Source of the DNA: Hoeflea phototrophica DFL-43
Lineage (GTDB): Bacteria; Pseudomonadota; Alphaproteobacteria; Rhizobiales; Rhizobiaceae
Length of the DNA: 64,000 bases
Direction: 5' to 3'
NCBI RefSeq assembly: GCF_000154705.2
Contig: NZ_CM002917.1
Span: 2,188,461-2,252,460 of the forward strand
This document shows positions 28,961 through 38,107 of this stretch, piece after piece. Position numbers and translations under genes: made by a program. Positions within the stretch are counted from its first letter, which is position 1. The number at the start of each line of letters is the position of its first letter. The notes below the pieces were generated by a model. The model made no database searches. It worked only from the letters and a program-made list of their open reading frames with translations, and had not been told where the DNA came from.

Positions 28961-31846
28961 ATGACGCTGATTAAGGAAATCGACTACGGCACCCCGGCTT
29001 CCCCATCGGAAAAGTCCGTCCGGCTGACCATCGATGGCAAGCAGATCGATGTGCCGGAAGGCACATCCGTGATGCGCGCCTCGATGGAGGCGGGGATTCA
29101 GGTTCCAAAACTCTGCGCAACTGACATGGTCGACGCCTTCGGCTCCTGCCGGCTCTGCCTGGTCGAAATCGAGGGCCGCAATGGAACACCCGCCTCCTGC
29201 ACCACGCCGGTCAGCGAAGGCATGGTGGTGCACACCCAGACCGGACGTCTCAAGGATATCCGCCGCGGTGTGATGGAACTTTACATCTCCGACCATCCGC
29301 TGGATTGCCTGACCTGTGCCGCCAATGGTGACTGCGAGCTGCAGGACATGGCCGGCGCTGTTGGCCTGCGTGATGTCCGCTACGGCTATGAGGGTGAAAA
29401 CCACGTCCAGGCGCGCCACAACGGCGAAGCCAATCCGAAATACATGCCCAAGGATGAAAGCAACCCGTATTTCACCTATGATCCGTCGAAATGCATTGTC
29501 TGTTCGCGCTGCGTCCGGGCCTGCGAGGAAGTGCAGGGCACATTCGCGTTGACCATCGAGGGCAGGGGCTTTGAAAGCCGCGTGTCGCCCGGCATGCACG
29601 AGAGCTTCATGAACTCCGAATGCGTGTCCTGTGGCGCCTGTGTGCAGGCCTGCCCGACAGCGACCCTTCAGGAGAAGTCCGTCATCGAGATCGGCCAGCC
29701 TGAACATTCGGTTGTGACGACCTGCGCCTATTGTGGTGTCGGCTGCTCGTTCAAGGCCGAAATGCGGGGCGAGGAAGTGGTCCGCATGGTGCCGTGGAAG
29801 GACGGCAAGGCCAATCGCGGCCATTCCTGCGTCAAGGGCCGTTTTGCCTGGGGTTACGCCACCCACCAGGACCGTATTCTCAACCCGATGGTGCGCGAAA
29901 AGATCACCGATCCCTGGCGCGAAGTCAGCTGGGACGAGGCCTTCGCCCATGTCGCCAAGGAATTCCGCCGCATCCAGTTCCAGTATGGCAAGGGCGCCAT
30001 CGGCGGCATCACCTCGTCGCGCTGCACCAATGAGGAAACCTTTCTGGTGCAGAAGCTGGTCCGCGCCGGCTTTGGCAACAACAATGTCGACACCTGCGCC
30101 CGCGTCTGCCATTCGCCCACCGGCTACGGTCTCGGCAAGGCTTTCGGCACCTCGGCCGGCACTCAGGATTTCGATTCCGTCGAGCACACCGACGTGGTGA
30201 TCCTGATCGGCGCCAATCCGACCGACGGCCACCCGGTCTTCGCCTCGCGGCTTAAGAAGCGCCTGCGGGCAGGCGCGAAGCTGATCGTCATCGATCCGCG
30301 CCGCATCGACCTGGTGCGCTCGGCCCATGTCGAGGCGAGCCATCATCTGCCCTTGCGGCCCGGAACCAATGTCGCCGTGCTGACGGCGCTGGCGCATGTG
30401 ATCGTCACCGAGGGCCTGTTCGACGAGGCATTCATCCGCGAGCGCTGCGACTGGTCCGAATTCGAGGACTGGGCCGGTTTTGTCGCCGAGCCCGCCCATT
30501 CGCCGGAAGCCACCGAAAGCCTGACGGGCGTGCCGGCGGAAGAGCTGCGCGGCGCGGCGCGGCTTTATGCCCGTGGCGGAAATGGCGCGATCTATTACGG
30601 CCTTGGTGTCACCGAGCACAGCCAGGGCTCGACCACTGTGATGGCGATTGCCAACCTCGCCATGGCCACCGGCAATATCGGCCGTCCCGGCGTCGGCGTG
30701 AACCCGCTCAGAGGCCAGAACAATGTGCAGGGCGCCTGCGACATGGGCTCGTTCCCGCACGAACTGCCCGGTTACCGGCACATTTCCGGCTCGGAAGTCC
30801 GCGACGTGTTCGAGACCCTCTGGGGCGTGGAGCTCAACCCCGAGCCCGGCCTGCGCATTCCCAACATGCTTGATGCCGCCGTCGACGGCACCTTCCGCGG
30901 CATCTACATCCAGGGTGAGGACATTTTGCAGTCCGATCCGGACACAAAACATGTGCAAGCAGGCCTTGCTGCTATGGAATGCGTCGTCGTCCACGATCTG
31001 TTCCTCAACGAGACCGCCAACTACGCTCATGTCTTCCTGCCGGGCTCGACCTTCCTCGAGAAGGACGGCACCTTCACCAATGCCGAGCGCCGCATCAACC
31101 GTGTGCGCCGGGTGATGAGCCCGAAGAACGGGATGGCCGATTGGGAAGTGACGCTCAAGCTGGCGCAGGCCATGGGGCTTGACTGGAAGTATTCGCATCC
31201 ATCTGAAATCATGGATGAAATTGCGGCCACCACACCGAGCTTCGCCAACGTGACCTATCAGCTGCTCGAAGAAAAGGGTTCGGTGCAATGGCCCTGCAAC
31301 GAGGCCAAGCCGGACGGCACGCCGGTCATGCATCTCGATGGCTTCGTCCGCGGCAAGGGCAAGTTCATCCGTACCGAATATGTGGCCACCGACGAACGCA
31401 CCGGCCCGCGCTTCCCGCTGCTGCTCACCACCGGCCGGATCCTGAGCCAGTACAATGTCGGCGCGCAGACACGGCGCACGGAAAACGTCGCCTGGCACGC
31501 CGAGGACCGGCTCGAAATCCATCCCCACGACGCCGAACAGCGCGGCATCCGCGAAGGCGATCTGGTCAAGCTGGCAAGCCGCTCTGGCGAGACAGCCTTG
31601 CGCGCCACCATCACCGAACGCGTGGCGCCCGGCGTGGTCTACACCACCTTCCACCATCCTGGCACCCAGGCCAATGTGATCACCACCGATTTCACCGACT
31701 GGGCCACCAACTGTCCGGAATACAAGGTCACGGCTGTCCAGGTCTCGCCCTCGAATGGCCCCACCTCCTGGCAGCAGGATTACGAGGCGCAAGCCACCCA
31801 ATCCCGCCGGATCGCCAGGGAAGACGCGCTGGAGCCTGCCGAATAG
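28961..31846 (+). CDS. fdsA: NAD-dependent formate dehydrogenase alpha (catalytic) subunit
   Basis: A 961-residue bis-MGD molybdoenzyme oxidising formate to CO2. The N-terminal NuoG-like part has a [2Fe-2S] site C52, C63, C66, C80, then a His-ligated motif HPLDCLTCAANGDC and two ferredoxin-type motifs (CIVCSRCVRAC and CVSCGACVQACP). The next motif CAYCGVGC opens the catalytic domain. The Mo ligand is Cys383 in ARVCHSPTGYGLG, not selenocysteine. No Tat signal is present, as expected for a cytosolic enzyme. A 953-residue antisense open frame over this gene is only codon-bias shadow. Confidence 0.96.
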   Translation: MTLIKEIDYGTPASPSEKSVRLTIDGKQIDVPEGTSVMRASMEAGIQVPKLCATDMVDAFGSCRLCLVEIEGRNGTPASCTTPVSEGMVVHTQTGRLKDIRRGVMELYISDHPLDCLTCAANGDCELQDMAGAVGLRDVRYGYEGENHVQARHNGEANPKYMPKDESNPYFTYDPSKCIVCSRCVRACEEVQGTFALTIEGRGFESRVSPGMHESFMNSECVSCGACVQACPTATLQEKSVIEIGQPEHSVVTTCAYCGVGCSFKAEMRGEEVVRMVPWKDGKANRGHSCVKGRFAWGYATHQDRILNPMVREKITDPWREVSWDEAFAHVAKEFRRIQFQYGKGAIGGITSSRCTNEETFLVQKLVRAGFGNNNVDTCARVCHSPTGYGLGKAFGTSAGTQDFDSVEHTDVVILIGANPTDGHPVFASRLKKRLRAGAKLIVIDPRRIDLVRSAHVEASHHLPLRPGTNVAVLTALAHVIVTEGLFDEAFIRERCDWSEFEDWAGFVAEPAHSPEATESLTGVPAEELRGAARLYARGGNGAIYYGLGVTEHSQGSTTVMAIANLAMATGNIGRPGVGVNPLRGQNNVQGACDMGSFPHELPGYRHISGSEVRDVFETLWGVELNPEPGLRIPNMLDAAVDGTFRGIYIQGEDILQSDPDTKHVQAGLAAMECVVVHDLFLNETANYAHVFLPGSTFLEKDGTFTNAERRINRVRRVMSPKNGMADWEVTLKLAQAMGLDWKYSHPSEIMDEIAATTPSFANVTYQLLEEKGSVQWPCNEAKPDGTPVMHLDGFVRGKGKFIRTEYVATDERTGPRFPLLLTTGRILSQYNVGAQTRRTENVAWHAEDRLEIHPHDAEQRGIREGDLVKLASRSGETALRATITERVAPGVVYTTFHHPGTQANVITTDFTDWATNCPEYKVTAVQVSPSNGPTSWQQDYEAQATQSRRIAREDALEPAE

Positions 31847-31878
31847 GGGCAGGCTGTGCCGAACAGGAGCAACGCCAC

Positions 31879-32709
31879 ATGACCGCCAAGGAGCGCAGCA
31901 TCGCCAGAACCGAGCGGATCGCTGTCAGGGCAGGGGTCGCCACGCCAGGTCTTCGCGCTTTGCCCGAAGAAGTTCCGGTGGCGCTGTCCTTTGGCGGCAC
32001 CACCCAGGCGGTGATGATGGCAACACCTCAGGACCTTGAGGATTTCGGCGTGGGTTTTGCCCTATCGGAAGCCATCGTCCGCTCGGCAGACGACATTGCG
32101 TCCCTCGAGATTGTCGAAGCCGACCAGGGATTTGACGTGCAGATGCAGCTTGCCGGCGACCTCCAGTTTGCATACTCCGCCCGCCGCCGAAAGATGGCGG
32201 GGCCGGTGGGCTGCGGGCTGTGCGGCATCGAATCCATCGAGGAGGCCCTGCGCCAGCTCCCGGACCGCGACGCGGTGGACATCCGTTTCAGTCACGATGA
32301 TATCCGGGATGCGGTCCGCTCGCTGTCGATGCATCAGGACCTGCGCGCGCAAACCGGCGCGGTGCACGCCGCCGGCTTCTACCGCCCCGGTTCGGGCGTC
32401 GCCTGCGTGCGCGAGGATGTCGGCCGCCACAATGCGCTCGACAAGCTGATCGGCGCATTGGCGCGTGAGGGATCAAGCCCGGCAGACGGCGCATTTGTGA
32501 TCACCAGCCGGGTGTCGGTGGACATGGTGCAGAAGGCCGTAATTGCCGGCGCGGGACTGCTGATCGCCGTCTCGGCACCCACAGCCCTTGCTGTGCGCAC
32601 GGCGGAAGCTGCAGGGCTCACGCTTGTCGGCATCGCCCGCAGCGTGGATTTCGAAATCTTCACCCGGCCCGACCGGATCGTTCAAGGAGCCCAGAGCGAT
32701 GTCGCCTGA
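31879..32709 (+). CDS. fdhD: Formate dehydrogenase accessory sulfurtransferase FdhD
   Basis: A 276-residue protein (FdsC in other systems) that binds bis-MGD and transfers sulfur from IscS to the Mo cofactor before insertion in FdsA. The reactive motif is C112-GL-C115-G; downstream VREDVGRHNALDKLIG and VITSRVSVDMVQKA are family signatures. ATG at 31879 follows ACAGGAGCAACGCC. It ends 11 bases within fdsD. Confidence 0.94.
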   Translation: MTAKERSIARTERIAVRAGVATPGLRALPEEVPVALSFGGTTQAVMMATPQDLEDFGVGFALSEAIVRSADDIASLEIVEADQGFDVQMQLAGDLQFAYSARRRKMAGPVGCGLCGIESIEEALRQLPDRDAVDIRFSHDDIRDAVRSLSMHQDLRAQTGAVHAAGFYRPGSGVACVREDVGRHNALDKLIGALAREGSSPADGAFVITSRVSVDMVQKAVIAGAGLLIAVSAPTALAVRTAEAAGLTLVGIARSVDFEIFTRPDRIVQGAQSDVA

Positions 32710-32932
32710 CAAACTGCGCTACCAGGCCAACCAGATCGCCACCTTCTTCGCCTCCCAGCCGGAGAGCGAGCAGATCGAGGGTGTCGCCGACCACATCAAC
32801 AAGTTCTGGGACCCGCGCATGCGCGCGCAACTGTTCGAGATCAGCGATGAGAGTACCGAAGGTTTTGCGCCGATGGTAGTGGCGGCGCTGGGGAAGATCC
32901 GGCGGCCGGAGAAGGCCAGCGCTGCGAAGTGA
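32699..32932 (+). CDS. fdsD: Formate dehydrogenase delta subunit
   Basis: A 77-residue protein, MSPDKLRYQANQIATFFASQ, with VADHINKFWDPRMRAQLF in its middle, a signature of FdsD. The small subunit belongs to the heterotrimer/dimer core and aids its assembly. ATG at 32699 overlaps fdhD by 11 bases with a good GGAGCC upstream. The operon ends here; no clear hairpin terminator was seen in the following 160 bases before the disrupted gene. Confidence 0.91.
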   Translation: MSPDKLRYQANQIATFFASQPESEQIEGVADHINKFWDPRMRAQLFEISDESTEGFAPMVVAALGKIRRPEKASAAK

Positions 32933-33381
32933 CTGAATTGCACGGCCAGATGTTGCGCCGTAGACACTCCCTTCGCCGAGTGGCATCCGATCTTGATACT
33001 AGTTAATCCAAATGGGTTGAGTGTGGCAATACAAACGGCGAGTCCTTAGTAATCGCCTCTTGGGAAAACTGGGGTTTTTGTGCAATAATTCGAGATGGAT
33101 GTCTCACTGGTTGTCTCGTTTATTGCTGCTTTCGGATTAGGATCGTTGCTTACGGCAGTGATTCAATTTTGGCTTGCGCGCCGTGCGCGGATAGACGAAC
33201 GCAATTTTGAAGAACGTAAGTTAGCGTATATCGGTTTGCTCGAGGCCTACCATCAAGCTGCTGTTGAGGGCACCGACACCGCCGCAAAAAACTTCGCGTA
33301 CTGAGCTACCCCCCGAAATTTGGACACTGACATAAGCTACGATTTGCAGTCTGCTGATCTTCGACGAGAAGGAGATCAGAG

Positions 33382-33675
33382 ATGTCGAAACGCAAGCAAC
33401 ACGCGCCTGAGTTCAAAGCGAAGGTCGCGCTGGAAGCCCTGAAGGGCGAGGAAACCGCCGCTGAGTTGGCGAGCCGGTTCGGGGTGCATCCAACGATGAT
33501 CCATCAATGGAAACGTGCGCTCCTTGAGGGCGCGTCCGGCGTGTTCGAACGCGGCGGTCGAAAGAAGCCCGAGATCGACGAGGAGCAGGTGAAGGAACTC
33601 CACGCCAAGATCGGGGAGCTGGCCGTGGCCAACTCTTTTTTGGAAAGAAAGCTGAAGCCATGGGGCGGGAAGTGA
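33382..33675 (+). CDS. IS3-family transposase OrfA
   Basis: A 97-residue helix-turn-helix protein (ELASRFGVHPTMIHQWKRAL) with a C-terminal Leu zipper-like helix, the usual OrfA of IS3 elements. A run of six T at 33636-33641 near its end is a likely -1 slippage site leading into OrfB, whose frame is open across this point. Good ribosome site GAAGGAGATCAGAG lies before the ATG at 33382. Confidence 0.93.
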   Translation: MSKRKQHAPEFKAKVALEALKGEETAAELASRFGVHPTMIHQWKRALLEGASGVFERGGRKKPEIDEEQVKELHAKIGELAVANSFLERKLKPWGGK

Positions 33676-34535
33676 GGCGCGGCATGGTCGAACCCGATCA
33701 CCCCCAGCTGTCGATAGGCCAGCAGTGCAAGCTGCTGTCGATCGCGCGCTCGTCCTTCTACTACACGCCTAAGGGCGAGACCGAGCAGAACCTCGACCTG
33801 ATGCGTCAAATCGACGAGCAGTTCCTTGAAACGCCGTTCTTCGGCGTCCGGCAGATGACCTGGCATCTGCGCAACGATGGCCATCTGGTGAACGAGAAAC
33901 GGATACGCCGGTTGATGCGCCTGATGGGGTTGATGCCGATCTATCAGAAACCCAATACCAGCAGGCCGGCGAAAGGGCACAAGACCTATCCCTACCTGCT
34001 GAAAGGACTGCGCGTGGATCGACCGAACCAGGTCTGGTGCTCGGACATCACCTACCTGCCCATGCGGCGTGGCTTTCTCTACCTCGTCGCCATCATGGAC
34101 TGGCACACCCGTAAGGTTCTGGCCTGGCGCGTCTCGAATACGCTGGAGGCCGACTTCTGTGTCGAGGCGCTGAATGAGGCCATCCACAAGTTCGGCCAGC
34201 CGGAGATCATGAATACAGACCAGGGCAGCCAGTTCACATCCTTCGCCTGGACGGACCGCTTGCGCCGGACCGGCGTGCGCATCTCGATGGATGGAAAGGG
34301 GCGGTTCCTCGACAATATTTTCATCGAGCGCCTGTGGCGGACGCTGAAATATGAATGTGTCTACCTGCATGCCTGGGAGACCGGATCAGAAGCGAAGGCG
34401 GGCATCCGCAAATGGATGACGTTCTACAACCATCAACGCCCACACTCAGCCCTTGGTGGAAGACCACCTGCCGTGGTCTATTGGCTGGGAAAAGACGAAA
34501 CCCAACCCGATCAGCAAGTGCAAAGAGTAGCTTAA
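33660..34535 (+). CDS. IS3-family transposase OrfB (DDE integrase)
   Basis: A 291-residue rve-type integrase. The catalytic triad is visible as Asp in VWCSDITYLPM, Asp in NTDQGSQFTS and Glu in FIERLWRTLKYE. The first 60 residues have the HTH_21-type RQMTWHLRNDGH. Its own ATG at 33660 overlaps orfA, but the -1 frame is open from before 33630, so the working protein is probably the OrfAB fusion. Confidence 0.93.
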   Translation: MGREVRRGMVEPDHPQLSIGQQCKLLSIARSSFYYTPKGETEQNLDLMRQIDEQFLETPFFGVRQMTWHLRNDGHLVNEKRIRRLMRLMGLMPIYQKPNTSRPAKGHKTYPYLLKGLRVDRPNQVWCSDITYLPMRRGFLYLVAIMDWHTRKVLAWRVSNTLEADFCVEALNEAIHKFGQPEIMNTDQGSQFTSFAWTDRLRRTGVRISMDGKGRFLDNIFIERLWRTLKYECVYLHAWETGSEAKAGIRKWMTFYNHQRPHSALGGRPPAVVYWLGKDETQPDQQVQRVA

Positions 34536-34801
34536 TTTACGCCAGAAACTGTCCAACGAATGGGGAGTAGCTCATACTGGCAAATGCGTTGTGAACTTGT
34601 CGCGCCTAAGAAGGTGCGCGAAGCTATCGAACTGATAATCGCCACCAATGATGATCAAGCTGCCCGCTTCACGGCTCACGAGCAGTTGAAGCAGGCATTG
34701 CGCTCTGATTTGGGTATTGAACGTAGAGGCTGAACCGTTGCAAAAAGCATCGACTTTGCGACGCCGAGCTGAAAAGCAACTTCCTCAGATTCTTTGTTCT
34801 A

Positions 34802-35642
34802 GGGCCTGTGGACATTCAGGATTCCCATCGGGTTTGATTTCTGATTCAAACTTTCCAAACGGAGGTTTGAATGAACGAGCAGCGCTTTGTGGTGACGGAT
34901 GATGTATGGCAGCGACTTGAGCCGCATTTGCGTGGAAAGGCCAGCGATGCGGGAGCCACGGCAAGAGACAATCGGCTGTTTCTTGAATCAGTTTTTTGGC
35001 GCGTTCGGACCGGCTCACCATGGCGCGACCTGCCGCCAGCTTTCGGGAATTGGAACAGTCAGTTTCGGCGGTTTCGCCGCTGGGCGAAGGCGGGAGTATT
35101 CGAGGGTCTTTTCAAAGCCATGAGCGGTGACCCCGACCTCGAATATGCGCTCATCGACGGCACCATTGTTCAGGTTCACCAGAAGGCAGCTGGCGCAAAA
35201 GGGGGACTCAGGCTCAGGCCATCGGGCGCTCACGCGGCGGCCTGACGACCAAAATCGTTGCACTCGTCGATGCTCTTGGCAACTTGGTCCGCTTTCTGCT
35301 GCTGCCGGGTCATGCGCACGACATGAAAGGCGTTGCGCCGCTGATCCGGGATGTCTCCTTCGGCGCGCTAATGGCGGATAAAGCATTCGACGCGAACTGG
35401 CTTCTAGAGGAGTTGGATGAGCGTGGCGCAAGCGCCGTGATCCCACCGAAATCAAACCGAAAGCAACAGCGTGACTACGATGTCGAAGCCTACAAGTGGC
35501 GGCATCTGGTTGAAAACTACTTCGCGAAGATCAAGGAATTCAGAGGCATAGCAACACGCTATGACAAAACGGACTGTAGCTACACAGCCAGTTGGAACCT
35601 TGCCGCGACCCTGATTGCGTCAAGATGATTGTCCACAGGCCC
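34802..35642 (+). mobile_element. Intact IS5-family (IS427-type) insertion sequence
   Basis: An 841-base element bounded by GGGCCTGTGGACA inverted repeats: the left end is at 34802 and the right end reads as its complement ending at 35642. A two-base TA duplication flanks it (34800-34801, 35643-35644), in a CTAG target as expected of IS427-type elements. It restores the lrgB stop codon (see that gene). Two overlapping frames code for the transposase. Confidence 0.92.
34871..35628 (+). CDS. IS5/IS427-type transposase, two frames joined by -1 shift
   Basis: The first frame (34871-35245) codes for the N-terminal DUF4096-like part with FWRVRTGSPWRDLPPAFG and the first DDE Asp in YALIDGTIV. The second frame runs on to 35628, with MADKAFDANWL (second Asp) and the C-terminal HLVENYFAKIKEFRGIATRYDKT, holding the Glu. 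The frames cross at AAAAGGGGG (35197-35205), a plausible -1 slippage site; past it the read-through gives AQAIGRSRGGLTTKI, the expected IS427 continuation. So it is a programmed frameshift rather than decay. Confidence 0.88.
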
Positions 35643-36358
35643 TAGAAAAACACCCGCCACAACACCGGCAGCAGGATCGCCGTCGCAAGCGCGTTGAGCC
35701 CCATCGCCAGCCCGGAAAACGCGCCGGCCAGTTCGTTGACCTGCAGCGCCCGTGCCGTGCCGATGCCGTGGCTGGCGGTGCCGAGCGCCAGGCCGCGCGC
35801 ACGCCAGTCCCTGACCCGAAGCAGATTGAGAACCATCGGCCCGATCACCGCGCCCAGGATGCCGGTGAGGATCACCAGCACCGCGGTCAGCGACGGCAAG
35901 CCGCCCAGTTGCTCGGTAATGCCCATGGCCACAGGGGCGGTCACTGATTTCGGCGCAAGAGCCAGAAGCGTGTCACGGCTTGCACCCAGGAGCCAACCCA
36001 GGCCCACGGCGGTGCCAATGGCGGTCAGCGAGCCACAGAGAATGCTTGTGAGCAGCGCCACAGCCGAGCGTCGCACCCTTTCAAACTGCCGGTAAAGCGG
36101 GATCGCCAGCGCCACAGTTGCGGGCCCGAGCAGGAAGTGGACGAACTGCGCACCTTCGAAATAGGCCGGGTAGGGCGTCTGCGTCAGCGTCAGAATGGCG
36201 ACCAGCAGGATCACCGCCGTCATCACCGGATTGAGAAACGGCTTGTGGCCGGAGCGTTCATAAATCCAGCTGCCGGCCTGAAAGGCGGCCAGCGTCAGGG
36301 TCAGGAACAGCAGCGGACTGGCGCTGAGATAGACCCAGACTTTGGTGAAATCAGTCAT
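35642..36358 (-). CDS. lrgB: LrgB family membrane protein
   Basis: About 238 residues with many hydrophobic helices and the LrgB signatures SVTAPVAMGITEQLGG and GTASHGIGTARALQ. LrgB/CidB proteins act with LrgA in control of murein hydrolases, lysis or small-metabolite export. The ATG at 36358 begins the family; it overlaps lrgA by eight bases. The TAG stop at 35642-35644 is built from the last base of the IS5 element and its TA duplication, so the protein is unchanged by the insertion. Confidence 0.91.
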   Translation of the reverse strand: MTDFTKVWVYLSASPLLFLTLTLAAFQAGSWIYERSGHKPFLNPVMTAVILLVAILTLTQTPYPAYFEGAQFVHFLLGPATVALAIPLYRQFERVRRSAVALLTSILCGSLTAIGTAVGLGWLLGASRDTLLALAPKSVTAPVAMGITEQLGGLPSLTAVLVILTGILGAVIGPMVLNLLRVRDWRARGLALGTASHGIGTARALQVNELAGAFSGLAMGLNALATAILLPVLWRVFF

Positions 36359-36719
36359 CGGCCTTCGTCGCCTCCGCATTCAGCGAGTTACGCGCCAACC
36401 AGCTCATCAACAGGCCGGTCATGGCAATGGTCGCCACCGTAGAACCGATCAGCGCCACGGCAATCGGCAGCAGATCCTCTCCAAGCAGACCCAGATGGGC
36501 CATCACCCCGACGCCTGCGGGCACAAACAGCAGCGAGAGATTTTTCAAAAGCACATCGCCGAGCGTACCGACCGTCTCGGGCACCGAGCCGCGGATGACC
36601 AGCAACGCAAACAACAGCGCCATGCCGGCCACCGGGCCGGGAAGCGGCAGGCCGAAAAACCGGGTGATCAGTTCACCAGCCAACTGGCAGATGAGGATCA
36701 GGGTGAGGGCGGAAAGCAT
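36351..36719 (-). CDS. lrgA: LrgA/CidA family membrane protein
   Basis: A 122-residue holin-like protein with four hydrophobic helices. The family signature LPGPVAGMALLFALL and LLKNLSLLFVPAGVGVM are present. The ATG at 36719 gives the proper family length; the longer open frame upstream has no similar character. It is translated first, with lrgB directly after. Between it and the divergent hydrolase are 171 bases that probably hold both promoters. Confidence 0.9.
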   Translation of the reverse strand: MLSALTLILICQLAGELITRFFGLPLPGPVAGMALLFALLVIRGSVPETVGTLGDVLLKNLSLLFVPAGVGVMAHLGLLGEDLLPIAVALIGSTVATIAMTGLLMSWLARNSLNAEATKADD

Positions 36720-36890
36720 GGCTCTGGTCTCCGGGTGGGACTTGAGCGGGAGATTGTGGCCGATTCCGGCCCGTCTGTCGCCTTTTATGGTTTGGCGGCA
36801 GCACCGGATACGGGTTGTGTTCAATGGAAGGCCGGAATACGGTTTGAACCAATCCGCTCCCTTGTTGGAGCCTGTTAATGGAACAATTTC

Positions 36891-37652
36891 ATGAGTTTGA
36901 AGATTGTCCGGCGGCTCTTGCCAGAATGGGGAACGACCTATGGGCCGCCCGGCGATGGTCCGTTTCCTGCTGTCATGGTGTTTCATGGTTCCGAAGGCGC
37001 GTGGTCCGGATGGAGCCACCGCAACGCGGTTCTGCTTGCGGCGCATGGTTTCCTTGCGTTTCCCTTTGGCTATTCCAAAGGCGGCAATGCCTGGAACGCC
37101 GGCAGCATTGAAGAGGTTTCGTTGGATCGAAGTGTTGCGGCGCTAACGGCTTTGCGCGCATTCTCCTATACCAACGGCAAGCTGGGTGTTTACGGCGTTT
37201 CCCGAGGAGCAGAACATGCCCTGCTTCTAACCGCACTGATGTGCCGTGATGCGGTTGATGGCGTGCCTGATGCCGTAGCCGCGCACAGCGCGCCAGATGT
37301 TGTCTGCGGGGCTTTTGATGCCCGTTCCTACCGGGACAGCGGTGATCCGGGCTGGCAGCCATGGGATCCGTCCAGGCGGGCCTGGTCCTGGCGTGGTTCA
37401 AGCGACGATTTGATGCCGACACAGCCAATCGAGACCGAACGGTACGAGGGACCGCTTTTCCTCAGTCACGGTACCGCGGACCGGGTCTGGTCTGTCGAGA
37501 TGACCCGAAGGCTCGAAGCGCGGCTCAAGGCCCATGGCCGCACGCCCGAGGTTCACTATTATTACGGCCAGGACCATATACCCAACAGCGATGGCGAGAA
37601 CGATCACCACGATTATCTCATTTCTTTTTTGCAGCGACATTTGATTGCTTAG
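36891..37652 (+). CDS. Alpha/beta hydrolase, dienelactone hydrolase/BAAT-like
   Basis: A 253-residue alpha/beta hydrolase. The nucleophile elbow is G-V-S-R-G in LGVYGVSRGAEHALL, the acid Asp is in LSHGTADRVWS and the His in YYGQDHIPN. The oxyanion region VMVFHGSEGAW fits the group of dienelactone hydrolases and bile acid-CoA:amino acid N-acyltransferase-type enzymes. No signal peptide. Substrate unknown. It is convergent with yqaA and divergent from lrgA. Confidence 0.82.
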   Translation: MSLKIVRRLLPEWGTTYGPPGDGPFPAVMVFHGSEGAWSGWSHRNAVLLAAHGFLAFPFGYSKGGNAWNAGSIEEVSLDRSVAALTALRAFSYTNGKLGVYGVSRGAEHALLLTALMCRDAVDGVPDAVAAHSAPDVVCGAFDARSYRDSGDPGWQPWDPSRRAWSWRGSSDDLMPTQPIETERYEGPLFLSHGTADRVWSVEMTRRLEARLKAHGRTPEVHYYYGQDHIPNSDGENDHHDYLISFLQRHLIA

Positions 37653-37669
37653 GGTAGGGCGTCTGACGC

Positions 37670-38107
37670 TCAATCCAGCAGTCCGAACCCTGCGGCAATC
37701 ACCGCGTAGCGGCCGACCTTGCCGATTGAAACCAGAATCAGAAACCGCCATAGCGGCTCTCGCATGATGCCTGCCACCAGCGTCAACGGATCCCCAATGA
37801 TGGGCACCCAGGCCATGAGCAGCGACCAGTAGCCGAAGCGTTGGTACTGCGCCTGGGCACGCTCAAGCTGGGTCTGGCTTGCGGGAAACCATCGGCGCTC
37901 GCGGAACCGCTCCACACAACGCCCGATCAGCCAATTAAGCACCGATCCGAGCACATTGCCGAGGCTCGCCACCGCCACCAGCATCAGCGGGCTTTGTCCA
38001 CCGGCCAGCAAAAGCCCCGTCAGAACGCTTTCCGACTGCGCCGGGATCAACGTGGCGGCCAGAAAGGCGGCCATGAACAGGCCTGCATAGGCGGTGATGT
38101 CCTGCAT
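37670..38107 (-). CDS. YqaA family (DedA-like, SNARE-associated) membrane protein
   Basis: About 145 residues with four hydrophobic segments. Motifs AATLIPAQSESVL and LGNVLGSVLNWLIGRC, then WVPIIGDPLTLVAGIMR, fit the YqaA branch of the DedA/SNARE-associated fold, probably acting in membrane lipid homeostasis. The ATG at 38107 gives the usual family length. A longer frame to 38275 exists, but its first codons lie within the MarR operator candidate. Confidence 0.86.
   Translation of the reverse strand: MQDITAYAGLFMAAFLAATLIPAQSESVLTGLLLAGGQSPLMLVAVASLGNVLGSVLNWLIGRCVERFRERRWFPASQTQLERAQAQYQRFGYWSLLMAWVPIIGDPLTLVAGIMREPLWRFLILVSIGKVGRYAVIAAGFGLLD

Larger units (their letters stand above)
33302..34574 (+). 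mobile_element. Intact IS3-family insertion sequence
   Basis: A 1,273-base element. The left end TGAGCTACCCCCC and the right end, read on the other strand as TGAGCTACTCCCC, are imperfect inverted repeats that continue with a shared TTGGACA. The flanks carry a three-base target duplication TAC (33299-33301 and 34575-34577). Two overlapping genes, orfA and orfB, fill it. All parts look intact, so the element could be recently active. Confidence 0.93.
33095..34733 (+). pseudogene. Small membrane-anchored protein gene split by IS3
   Basis: The 5' part at 33095-33301 codes for an N-terminal membrane helix (VVSFIAAFGLGSLLTAVIQF) and a basic, helical region ending KNFAY. The 3' part at 34578-34733 continues WQMRCELVAPKKVREAIELI and ends with TGA. 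Removing the element at 33302-34574 and one copy of the TAC duplication joins both parts in frame, giving about 120 residues. I do not recognise the family. The 69-residue remnant ending at the TGA inside the IS end may still be made. Confidence 0.84.

Noticed and set aside
28940..31801. A 953-codon open frame antisense to fdsA.
   Set aside because: It lies wholly opposite a gene with all family motifs, has no ribosome site or known domain, and arises from GC-rich third positions.
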